Below are positions 17,601 to 24,654 of a stretch of 64,000 bases of DNA, one piece after another; the stretch's first letter is position 1; each line of letters begins with the position of its first letter. The stretch is from JAJPHW01 sp963771505. GTDB lineage: Bacteria > Acidobacteriota > Terriglobia > Terriglobales > Acidobacteriaceae. The notes beneath the pieces were generated by a model. That model had not been told where the DNA came from, did not search any database, and saw nothing but the letters and a program-made list of their open reading frames with translations. The stretch spans positions 992,001 to 1,056,000 of the forward strand of contig CAVYTO010000001.1 of the NCBI GenBank assembly GCA_963771505.1. The letters run 5' to 3'. The position numbers and the translations under genes are program-made.

Positions 17601-18094
17601 CCCGCTACAGCGAGATCATGGCGCGAGCGCTGAACATGACGGCGGAAGAGATTGCAGGCATCGACTACGTGGCGCGGGTCCACGATGTGGGTAAGATTTT
17701 CGTTCCCGAGCGCATCCTCAACAAGGCGGGCGCGCTTTCCGAACAGGAGCAGGAGTTGCTGCGCACGCACGTTCACGCCGGGTCGGCAGTGGTGAGCACG
17801 ATTCCCGACAGCGATCAGTTGCAGAAGGCGATCGAACATCACCACGAAGCGTTTGACGGAAGCGGCTATCCGGCCGGGCTGCGCGGGGAAGAAATTCCTC
17901 TATGGTCGCGCATCATCGCCGTGGCCGATGCGTATGCGAACCTGACTGGGGACAGGTCATTTTCCATGTCGCGCAATCCGGAGCAGGCGCTTGGCGAAAT
18001 TGGCAAGCTTAGCGGACTGCGCTACGACGGCATGCTCGTGCGTATTTTGACTCGCGCGTTGAAGGCGGAACGATCGCCGTCCACTCTCCAATAA
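14678..18094 (+). CDS. Membrane GAF-GGDEF-HD-GYP cyclic-di-GMP signalling protein
   Basis: 1138 residues. Residues 1-225 form about six or seven transmembrane helices, likely a membrane sensor module. Three GAF-like domains follow (roughly 235-395, 410-570, 590-735). The GGDEF domain has an intact GGDEF at 815-819, but the inhibitory RxxD site is RQSN, so product inhibition may be lost. The C-terminal HD-GYP domain has H1002-D1003 in VHDVGK, HHHEAFDGSGYP with G1063-Y1064-P1065, and VADAYANLT. The protein thus holds the signatures for making and for breaking cyclic di-GMP (or a related nucleotide). AGGGAG lies 12 bases before the ATG. It stands alone on its strand; the following dehydrogenase is probably unrelated. 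Confidence 0.93.
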   Translation: MNEIVISMVLVPGVVALLLFLVFTYLYEQSRQLYFRAWQLGWAAYTLHYLVDAWSVYRGPSAGAAFLGSLLLVAMALCIFVSTRLMRRGTGASPRQPFRLNAPEIVLGILGAALAYWNVHIRVVNGVFHPQLATGPYLRVEAALGIVLLYASFYFYRHGHRKNSLAYSILAISLACWAVLLAFGQLHGPFVELFGALGNLLGPLPQMLLGIAMVMVLFENERNAVQENALAFSTLGVDPARLLAASDLEPNMQKVLTRLLAPLPADRAMICFSDRWRPLLPSVQEGFSPKFMAKMESSGAGEYVSELAYRRGGFVTFYNVPEMTEPLPAFPGGRFEQFRQVLAEEGIRNLTAVSLQTREHNFGVVLFPHAERRVFGSSNLRLLIGLSLQIGLTLENYVVMHDAQRRTKEYELLTQIGQAISSRLDQDEVLLTVHKELGQIFDTSEFYVAFQEGDHLQFELEIARGEALSKRSRNLENALPEFIVRSGQPLLIRSDLEKVRERLAVSHVPPRPEQSFCGVPIMLGGRPAGVMVALSTDREYAFEERDLEVMQTAAGQVSVAIENARLFAGEQRRSRQMAFLNSVSKTAISSEDAEQMMAEIVGHIQKNFNFDHIGIGILDYATKDIEIKAEAGVTAKTLGRRIPLGTGIVGRVARTGETALVQNSARGQLQGVMENARAVLCIPISYGETLLGVLNVESLNENAFVPQDRLIMNTLADLLATALHNSFVFQKLQQQSITDGLTGIKTRRFFLESLSSEWKRASRSGRPFSVVLIDLDKFKEVNDSLGHLEGDLVLARVGRLLEQKCRQSNIVARYGGDEFIILMPETGAEQAQILAERLRLWMASDPMLNEHHITGSFGVASFPVHGFSGESIIRVADAGMYVSKHAGGDRVSTADQFAEDETGVVQRQLISGYIDKFLQRDHAGPEHLEELTATLRKLSGGDECNVHVLRESIESLTHAAELRELNGSGHGEIVARYSEIMARALNMTAEEIAGIDYVARVHDVGKIFVPERILNKAGALSEQEQELLRTHVHAGSAVVSTIPDSDQLQKAIEHHHEAFDGSGYPAGLRGEEIPLWSRIIAVADAYANLTGDRSFSMSRNPEQALGEIGKLSGLRYDGMLVRILTRALKAERSPSTLQ

Positions 18095-18157
18095 ATCTCT
18101 CGATAATCGCGTCGCTGAAAACTTGAAACTTTGGCCTCAAGAAGGCGACACTATGAC

Positions 18158-18931
18158 ATGTCCATTTCATTGTCTTTAGAGGGGAAAGTCGCTCTCATCA
18201 CCGGCGGGTCGCGGGGAATCGGCGCAGCGGCAGTTCGCATGTTCATCGCCGCAGGGGCGAAAGTTCTGTTCAATTACGAAAAAGCCAAAGATGCGGCCGA
18301 TGCTTTGGTGAAGGAATTGGGCGCGGAGCGATGCGCCGCCGTGGCCTGCAATTTGTCGGGGACCCAAACCGCCGGCAAGCTTGTGGATGAAGCTGTGAAG
18401 CGGTTTGGCGGACTCGACATCATGGTGGCGAACCACGGAATCTGGCCGCCGCAAGACGCTCCGATCAGCGGGATGAGCGACGAGCAATGGCGCAATACGA
18501 TGGCGATCAATCTTGACAGCGTATTTTCCCTTATCAAACATTCGGTCGCACAGATCAAGAAGCAGAAGCGCGGCACCGGGCACATCGTCATTGTCAGTTC
18601 GACGGCGGGGCAGCGCGGCGAGGCCTTCCATTGCGACTACGCGGCGAGTAAGGGCGCGCTGATCAGCATGGTCAAAGGCTTGTCATCGGAACTGGCCCGC
18701 GACGGAATCTATGTGAACTGTGTTGCGCCGGGATGGGTGCATACCGATATGTCCGAGCCAGCGCTGAATGATGCACCTACACGGGACGCGATTTTCGGCA
18801 CGATTCCGCTCGGGCGCGTAGGCAAACCGGAAGAGATCGCCGGGCCGATCCTGTTTCTGTGCACTCCGCATGCCGGATTTGTGACCGGTGAGATTTTCAA
18901 CGTAAATGGCGGCGCAGTGCTGGTGGGTTGA
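18158..18931 (+). CDS. Short-chain dehydrogenase/reductase (FabG-like)
   Basis: 257 residues from the ATG at 18158; an in-frame TTG at 18131 would only add a basic tail. The Rossmann motif TGGSRGIG is at residues 15-22, NHG at 92-94 is a variant of NAG, and the catalytic set is S147, Y161 and K165 (YAASK). ANHGIWPPQDAPI and GEIFNVNGGAVLVG at the end are typical of classical SDRs close to 3-oxoacyl-ACP reductase and glucose dehydrogenase. It uses NAD(P)H to reduce a ketone or oxidise an alcohol in the cytoplasm. No fatty acid synthesis genes are adjacent, so I do not assign it as FabG. Confidence 0.88.
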   Translation: MSISLSLEGKVALITGGSRGIGAAAVRMFIAAGAKVLFNYEKAKDAADALVKELGAERCAAVACNLSGTQTAGKLVDEAVKRFGGLDIMVANHGIWPPQDAPISGMSDEQWRNTMAINLDSVFSLIKHSVAQIKKQKRGTGHIVIVSSTAGQRGEAFHCDYAASKGALISMVKGLSSELARDGIYVNCVAPGWVHTDMSEPALNDAPTRDAIFGTIPLGRVGKPEEIAGPILFLCTPHAGFVTGEIFNVNGGAVLVG

Positions 18932-19000
18932 CGGAGGCCGCTTGATTGAAATTCGCAGCGGGGCAGCTATGGCGGCCTAACTAGCGTCTAACCGAATTGC

Positions 19001-19807
19001 ATGTATCGACTTTTCCTAATCGCATTGCTGATCGGCTTGTCCGCGGCGCAAGACGCCCCGCCGCCCGCGGCGACCAGTCCGCAATCGAATCCTCCGGTTG
19101 ACCAGCAGAATTCCGCGAAGGCGCGAGCTTTGATCGACAGCGCCGTCCAGGCTCTGGGCGGAGAGGCCTATCTGAGCGTTCACGACGTTCAGCAGGAAGG
19201 GCGAACCTACAGCTTTCATTTAGGCACACCGAATAGCGTTGGAGTTTTGTTCTGGCGCTTTTACGAATTTCCGGACAAAGAGCGCGTGGAACTGACGAAG
19301 CAGCGGGATGTTTCCTATGTTTACAGCGGTGACGCGGGATACGAAGTTACATATAAGGGTGCAAAGAGCGTTGAGGAAAAAGACCTGAGCGACTACCTGC
19401 GCCGCCGCGAATATTCCCTCGATTGGGTGTTGCGTAAGTGGATCGGTTCTCCGAAGGTTGCGTTTTTTTACGAAGGCACGACTGTGGCCGCGCAAAAACC
19501 CGCGGATCAAGTCTCGATCTTGAATGAGCGCAATCAGGGCGTGACGCTTTATCTGGATATCAAGACACATCTGCCCCTGAAGAAGAGTTTCAGCTGGCGC
19601 GATCCTAAAGATAAGCAACGAAACATCGAAGAAGAAGTTTGGGACAATTACCGCCCGGTGCAGGGCATCATGACTCCTTTTAGTACTTCGCGCTATTACA
19701 ACGGCGACATCTCCAATCAGCGATTCCTAAACGGCGTTTCCTACAACCGGGGGTTGAAAGAAAGCATGTTTGATGTGCAAATCCCCAGCAAATTGCCGTC
19801 CCGCTAG
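19001..19807 (+). CDS. Exported protein, LolA-like fold suspected
   Basis: 268 residues. An N-terminal signal peptide (MYRLFLIALLIGLSAAQ) is followed by a Pro/Gln-rich linker and then ARALIDSAVQALGGEAYLSV, the opening helix seen in many exported proteins related to the outer-membrane lipoprotein-sorting (LolA/LolB) fold. The rest alternates strands (REYSLDWVLRKW, VTLYLDIKTHLPLKKSFSWR, MTPFSTSRYYNG). I infer a lipid-carrier-like half barrel outside the membrane but cannot name the function. It lies 105 bp upstream of lpxC on the same strand, which would suit an envelope role. Confidence 0.6.
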   Translation: MYRLFLIALLIGLSAAQDAPPPAATSPQSNPPVDQQNSAKARALIDSAVQALGGEAYLSVHDVQQEGRTYSFHLGTPNSVGVLFWRFYEFPDKERVELTKQRDVSYVYSGDAGYEVTYKGAKSVEEKDLSDYLRRREYSLDWVLRKWIGSPKVAFFYEGTTVAAQKPADQVSILNERNQGVTLYLDIKTHLPLKKSFSWRDPKDKQRNIEEEVWDNYRPVQGIMTPFSTSRYYNGDISNQRFLNGVSYNRGLKESMFDVQIPSKLPSR

Positions 19808-19840
19808 AACCCGTCAATCAGTTACTTTTCCGCCAATAAG

Positions 19841-19858
19841 TGTGTCTAATTTGACACA
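19841..19858. promoter_or_regulatory. Palindrome upstream of lpxC, possible operator
   Basis: tgtgtc-taattt-gacaca is a perfect 6+6 inverted repeat 55 bp before the lpxC start. Its right half contains TTGACA (19851-19856), but no good -10 lies at 16-18 bases; TAATCT is at 24. It may be a repressor site; this is inference. Confidence 0.35.
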
Positions 19859-19912
19859 TACAGTATTTCTGAGCAGCCTGTAATCTATTCACATTCCAGC
19901 AACAAGTGTGTA

Positions 19913-20818
19913 TTGAGATCAGAACAGACAATCCGCACTGCGGTGGAGTGTAGCGGAGTCGGCCTGCACAGCGGCGCGCCGGTAACACTGCGCATCCTTC
20001 CCGCGCCGCCCGGTACCGGCGTAGTCTTTCGCCGCACCGATCTCGATGGTTTTGAAGTTGAGGCGATCGGCCGCAACGTCGCCCGTGTCAGCTATGCCAC
20101 CAGCCTGATGAAGAAGGGCGTTCTGATTTCAACCACGGAGCACCTGCTTTCCGCACTGGTCGGCACTGGCATCGACAACGCATTTGTGGAACTCGATAAT
20201 CTAGAGCTTCCGATTCTGGATGGCAGCGCTTTGCCTTTCGTTCAGCTGATTCGCGAAGCGGGAGTAAAGGCTCAGCGCCGGGCACGCACGTATCTCAGGA
20301 TTCTGCGCGATGTTGAGCTGCGGGAAGGCAACAAGTTTATCGGCGTTTATCCCGGCGACACTTATTCGGTTTCGTACAGCATCAACTTCCCGCATCCGCT
20401 CATTGGACGGGAAGATTTTGCCCTGAACCTGACTGACGGCGGATATCTGGAAGACATCGCCGCAGCGAGAACATTCGGTTCCCGCGAAGACGAGCAGGCG
20501 ATGCGGAACATGGGATTGATTCGCGGTGCTTCGCGCGACAACTGCGTGGTCTTGACCCGCGACGGCGTCGAGAATCCTCCACTACGCTTTCCGGATGAGT
20601 TTGTGCGGCATAAAGTTCTCGACCTGATCGGCGATCTCGCTCTTCTCGGGAAACAAATCCTTGGCAGTGTCGTAGCCGACCGTGCCGGGCACGCCATGCA
20701 CACGGCGCTGGTTTCGCGACTGTTGAGAGACCGGTCGTTGTGGGAAGAAACGACGCTGGAAGAGCAGCCGCAACACGCTCCTCTGCGGGCGGCAGCCGCA
20801 GTGGAACAATTTAGTTAA
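19913..20818 (+). CDS. lpxC: UDP-3-O-acyl-N-acetylglucosamine deacetylase
   Basis: 301 residues. The start is a TTG at 19913: no ATG or GTG is in frame upstream before the frame loses similarity, and the family begins with the same TLKxxVxCxGVGLHSG pattern. The zinc ligands are H77 (STTEHLLSAL), H233 and D237 (VRHKVLDLIGD), with E76 and H260 (AGHAMHTAL) as catalytic residues. LpxC commits UDP-GlcNAc to lipid A, so the organism makes lipopolysaccharide or a lipid A core. The ribosome binding site is weak (aacaag), which with the TTG start suggests low translation of a step that is tightly controlled in other bacteria. A kinase gene follows 78 bp downstream. Confidence 0.95.
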   Translation: MRSEQTIRTAVECSGVGLHSGAPVTLRILPAPPGTGVVFRRTDLDGFEVEAIGRNVARVSYATSLMKKGVLISTTEHLLSALVGTGIDNAFVELDNLELPILDGSALPFVQLIREAGVKAQRRARTYLRILRDVELREGNKFIGVYPGDTYSVSYSINFPHPLIGREDFALNLTDGGYLEDIAAARTFGSREDEQAMRNMGLIRGASRDNCVVLTRDGVENPPLRFPDEFVRHKVLDLIGDLALLGKQILGSVVADRAGHAMHTALVSRLLRDRSLWEETTLEEQPQHAPLRAAAAVEQFS

Positions 20819-20896
20819 GCGAACTCGTCGGGAACCTCGCTACCGTTGACTTCTATCCAACCGGGCCCCAGAATTACAACCTAATCGCGTTCCCTC

Positions 20897-23638
20897 ATGA
20901 TTGGCCAAACCATATCGCACTACAAGATTGTCGAGAAGCTGGGCGGCGGTGGCATGGGCGTGGTCTTCAAGGCGGAAGACACTGAACTCGGCCGCTTCGT
21001 GGCCCTGAAATTTCTGCCGGACGACGTCGCGCAAGACCCTCAAGCGCTAGAGCGATTCCGGCGGGAAGCTCGCGCTGCATCGGCGTTGAACCACCCTAAT
21101 ATCTGCACGATTTACGAAATCGGCAAGGCCGGCGACCAGAGCTTCATCGTCATGGAGTTTCTCGATGGCCTGACATTGAAACACCGCATCGCGGGCAGGC
21201 CGCTCGATACGGAATCGCTGTTGTCGCTCGGCATCGAAATTGCCGATGCGCTGGATGCGGCCCACGGCGAAGGGATCGTGCATCGCGACATCAAGCCGGC
21301 GAATATCTTCGTCACCAAACGCGGACACGCGAAGGTCCTCGATTTCGGATTGGCGAAGATGAATGTCGGCGTGAGTTCGTCCAGCAAGGTTGCGGTGGAA
21401 CGAACTGTCACGGAGAACCCGCACCTCACGAGCCCGGGCTCTGCACTCGGCACGGTTTCGTATATGTCGCCCGAACAAGTACGCGGCAAAGAGCTTGACC
21501 ATCGCACCGACCTTTTTTCTTTCGGAGTCGTGCTTTACGAAATGGCAACCGGCGCGCTGCCGTTTCGTGGCGACACTTCCGGGGTCATCTTCGACAACAT
21601 CCTGAATCGCGCTCCCACGTCGCCGGTTCGACTGAATCCCGATCTACCCGCAAAGTTAGAGGACCTGATCAATAAAGCACTGGAGAAAGACCCAAAGCTG
21701 CGATGCCAGTCCGCTGCGGAGATGCGGGCAGACCTGGAACGATTGAAGCGGGATTCCGGCTCGGGACATTCTTCGGCGGTTAACCTCGTTCCGTCGGACG
21801 AGACAGGTGTAGACCCATCCGGGTTGAGCCGGCAATATGCGACGCCTTCACCTGCTGGAACAAAAACTTCTTCGCCCAAAAAATTCGCGGTGATTGGAAT
21901 TGTGCTTTTGCTGCTGGCACTCACGGCGACCGGAATTTTCTACAGCCGGGGATTTTTCCGCAACGGACTGGCTGTCACCGCGTTCCAGCACTCCACGATC
22001 TCGAGCCTTACATCCAGCGGCGATGTGATCATGGCCCGAATATCGCCCGACGCGCGTTATCTTTCGTACATCTCAAACCAGCGCGGGAAATTCAGCCTAT
22101 GGGTGCGGCAGGTCGCAACTGCCAGCGCTGTGCAGATTGTGCCGCCGTCCAGCGCGACCATCACCGGTGTGACATTCACTCCCGATGGAAATTTTCTCGA
22201 CTACAACCTGCTGAATACCGTTGATATAAACAGCGATGTTTACCAAGTGCCGGCGTTAGGCGGCTCGCCCCGTAGATTGCTGGAGCACGTCTCTTCTGAA
22301 GTTACGTTTTCTCCAGACGGGAAGCAGATGGCGTTTTCCTCCTTTGATGTTACGGCGGGAGAAGTGAGCCTGATGGTCGCGAACGCGGACGGTTCTGAGG
22401 CGCACGCGATCAGCAAACGCAAAGTATCGATTTCTACTGGCAGCTACCAAGTCGTGCGCTGGGCGCCGGACGGCAAAACCATCGCGGCGTTGGAGAACGA
22501 CACCAAAGACGCGAATGGCCAGATCAGCGGATTGGTCGAAGTCGACGTCGCTTCCGGCGTGGAGAAGCCGATGCCGCTTCGACGGTGGCGAATGCTCGCG
22601 GACTTCGTCTGGTTGCCGGATGGTAGCGGCCTGCTCATCGCAGGCCAGGATAGAACAGCCCGAGAGGTACAACTGTGGCTGGTTCCATATCCCAGCGGCG
22701 AGCCGCGGCAAATCTCCAACGATTTGAGCACCTACCAATCCGTCGCGGTTTCCGTGGATGGAAAAACGATTGCCGCGGCACAGCGTAACCAGATCAGCGA
22801 CATTTGGGTAGCTTCAGCCGATGCGCCCGACAATCTTCAGCAGGTGACGTCAGGCAGGCTGGACGGGTCGAATGGCATGAGCTGGGCTCCCGATGACCGC
22901 ATTGTGTACTCCGGAAACCATTCCGGCAATTGGGACCTGTTCACGGTCGGCGCAGATGGATCGAATTCGCATCAACTGACTTTCGACCACCTCTACCACG
23001 GCTACCCGGCGGTGTGTGATAACAACCGCAGCATTGTCTACTACGCGGATTCCGATGGGACTGCGCATCTCTGGAAGATGAACCTGCAAGGCGGTGCCAC
23101 AACTAAATTGACCAACGGGCCCGGCGAGCTCATACCCCGGTGTTCGGCGTCTGGCGAGAAGGTCTTCTATTGGGGACAAGTGGAAAATGGGACGTCTCAT
23201 ATCTACTCCGTGCCGGTCGCGGGAGGAAAACCTGCACTCTTGAGCGACTTAGTGTCGGTCAGCCCGCCATACTTGTCTCCAGACGGAAGACACGTGGCCT
23301 TTGCCACGCCCGGCAACAATGGCAGGGTGTCGGCGGTTAGCGTTTCGGCTGACACCGGGACGAAGGAAGGCGAGCTGGCGATCCCGTCTAGTTTCGACAG
23401 CACGGTGAGAGAAGGATGTTGGGCAAACGACAACCGCTCTTTGGCGTTTGTCGATCTCCGCTCGGGCGCCCCCAACCTTTGGGCGGGCACCATCATTGGA
23501 AGCGGGCCCGACCGGCAAGTGACGCACTTCACTTCGGGAGTGATTTGGAACTGCCACTTTTCTCCGGATGGAAAAAAACTGGCCTTGTCGCGAGGGTCGA
23601 ACCTGAGCGATGTCGTGCTGTTTAAGAGCGCTGACTAG
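20897..23638 (+). CDS. Transmembrane Ser/Thr protein kinase with extracytoplasmic beta-propeller
   Basis: 913 residues. The N-terminal kinase domain (about 8-275) has GGGGMGVVF (P loop), K38 in ALKFLP, HRDIKPANIF (catalytic loop), LDFGLAKM and the activation-loop end GTVSYMSPEQVRG. One transmembrane helix (FAVIGIVLLLLALTATGIFY) separates it from a C-terminal half made of WD40/TolB-like repeats such as TFSPDGKQMAFSS and LSPDGRHVAFAT. This is the common Acidobacteriota receptor-kinase layout, with the propeller as presumed ligand or protein sensor in the periplasm. Catalytic residues look intact. It is a close paralogue of the kinase at 24655; the two flank a DinB-fold gene. Confidence 0.94.
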   Translation: MIGQTISHYKIVEKLGGGGMGVVFKAEDTELGRFVALKFLPDDVAQDPQALERFRREARAASALNHPNICTIYEIGKAGDQSFIVMEFLDGLTLKHRIAGRPLDTESLLSLGIEIADALDAAHGEGIVHRDIKPANIFVTKRGHAKVLDFGLAKMNVGVSSSSKVAVERTVTENPHLTSPGSALGTVSYMSPEQVRGKELDHRTDLFSFGVVLYEMATGALPFRGDTSGVIFDNILNRAPTSPVRLNPDLPAKLEDLINKALEKDPKLRCQSAAEMRADLERLKRDSGSGHSSAVNLVPSDETGVDPSGLSRQYATPSPAGTKTSSPKKFAVIGIVLLLLALTATGIFYSRGFFRNGLAVTAFQHSTISSLTSSGDVIMARISPDARYLSYISNQRGKFSLWVRQVATASAVQIVPPSSATITGVTFTPDGNFLDYNLLNTVDINSDVYQVPALGGSPRRLLEHVSSEVTFSPDGKQMAFSSFDVTAGEVSLMVANADGSEAHAISKRKVSISTGSYQVVRWAPDGKTIAALENDTKDANGQISGLVEVDVASGVEKPMPLRRWRMLADFVWLPDGSGLLIAGQDRTAREVQLWLVPYPSGEPRQISNDLSTYQSVAVSVDGKTIAAAQRNQISDIWVASADAPDNLQQVTSGRLDGSNGMSWAPDDRIVYSGNHSGNWDLFTVGADGSNSHQLTFDHLYHGYPAVCDNNRSIVYYADSDGTAHLWKMNLQGGATTKLTNGPGELIPRCSASGEKVFYWGQVENGTSHIYSVPVAGGKPALLSDLVSVSPPYLSPDGRHVAFATPGNNGRVSAVSVSADTGTKEGELAIPSSFDSTVREGCWANDNRSLAFVDLRSGAPNLWAGTIIGSGPDRQVTHFTSGVIWNCHFSPDGKKLALSRGSNLSDVVLFKSAD

Positions 23639-23651
23639 CCTCGCATTTGGT

Positions 23652-23987
23652 CTAGCTTCGATTTTCCACAATAAGGGCTGCCCGGATCGGGTCCGGCTCA
23701 TTTGCAGGACAGGAGGGCGGGATGTTGGCAACAGTTGCCTGAGAGCGTGGGCCTGAGTTGTCAACGTAGCAGTCGCCGCTAGCCGCGTGCCGGGCTTTGA
23801 ATTCGTGAGATTCGTCGAGTCCGGGCGGGATCATTTCGTCGCATGCTGCCGCCACCGTCGGCATCTTGTTCACGACAGCGACAGCCAAACTCAAGTTCGA
23901 AAGTGCCCTTACGAACACCCGCCGGTTCCCGTCTTCTGACGGACGAACGCAAAAATCAAAAGCGTCGGACAAGAGTGTCCGAACCAC
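23652..23987 (-). CDS. Doubtful small ORF
   Basis: A GTG-started frame of 111 codons in the 356-bp gap between the first kinase gene and the DinB-fold gene. The protein begins MVRTLLSDAFDFCVRPSEDG, has a short hydrophobic stretch (ALSNLSLAVAVVNKM) and a Pro-rich C-terminus. I see no family, no Shine-Dalgarno and no clear codon signature, so it may not be translated. If it is not a gene, this stretch holds nothing else that I recognise. Confidence 0.25.
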   Translation of the reverse strand: MVRTLLSDAFDFCVRPSEDGNRRVFVRALSNLSLAVAVVNKMPTVAAACDEMIPPGLDESHEFKARHAASGDCYVDNSGPRSQATVANIPPSCPANEPDPIRAALIVENRS

Positions 23988-23994
23988 GAAAGCC

Positions 23995-24534
23995 CTAGGC
24001 CCCGTGGCCGCCGCACTTCAACACTCCGAGGTACTCGCTCCACGGACCGACGCCGTCCCGGTATTGGTGAGCCATCACTCGTGAGATCTGGTGGAGATGG
24101 GTTAAGTCATGCACGGCCCAGGTTGCCAGTAATTCGGAAAGCGTAACTTCGCCCAGCGCCGGATGGCGTCCACGCCGATCGAGATCTTCCGGGCGCAGAT
24201 TCAACCCGCGCATTTCTCCCAAATTTTCGGTCCGTAACCGCGCAAATTCGTCCAACAGCTCCGCTAGCGACTTGCCCTGGCTCTCCCGTTCTTGTGCGAA
24301 ACGATCAAATGGCACAAACGTTTTACTGTCGCCAAACTTGAGAATTGTGTTTATGCGGGGCATCCAGTCCGTGCTTTCGCCATGGATCAAATGCCCAACG
24401 ACGTCGAACGCACTCCATGTCTCATCGCCTTCGTTGCGCAGCGTCCAGGTTTCCGGCAAATCGCGCAGCAGCGCGTTCAGGGTAGCCGGAGTGCGCGTGA
24501 GCAGCGAAATGGTTTCTTGCAGATTGGGTTTCAT
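23995..24534 (-). CDS. DinB-fold (YfiT-like) protein
   Basis: 179 residues of all-helical composition. The pattern of three metal-binding histidines of the DinB/YfiT superfamily is visible: one near residue 47-51 in VVGHLIHGE and two in the C-terminal HDLTHLHQISRV. The helix WSAFDVVGHLIHGESTDW is the typical first motif. Members bind a divalent metal and often transfer thiols (bacillithiol, mycothiol) or act as hydrolases; the function of this one cannot be told. It lies between two paralogous kinase-propeller genes and is divergent from the second (120 bp between). It could have been caught up in the duplication of the kinase genes. Confidence 0.85.
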   Translation of the reverse strand: MKPNLQETISLLTRTPATLNALLRDLPETWTLRNEGDETWSAFDVVGHLIHGESTDWMPRINTILKFGDSKTFVPFDRFAQERESQGKSLAELLDEFARLRTENLGEMRGLNLRPEDLDRRGRHPALGEVTLSELLATWAVHDLTHLHQISRVMAHQYRDGVGPWSEYLGVLKCGGHGA

Positions 24535-24654
24535 AACAAGCCTCGCTCTCGATTGTATCGGCCCGCCAAGCGGATGGACTCAGTGGGTTGGATGGCCCAG
24601 CTTTGGTCTGGTCGGCCCCGCGATCTGTTACCAATCTCGTATGATTGGAAAGTG

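Noticed and set aside
24292..24654. N-terminal extension of the second kinase
   Set aside because: Antisense to the DinB-fold gene; the kinase family starts at MIGQxISHY.
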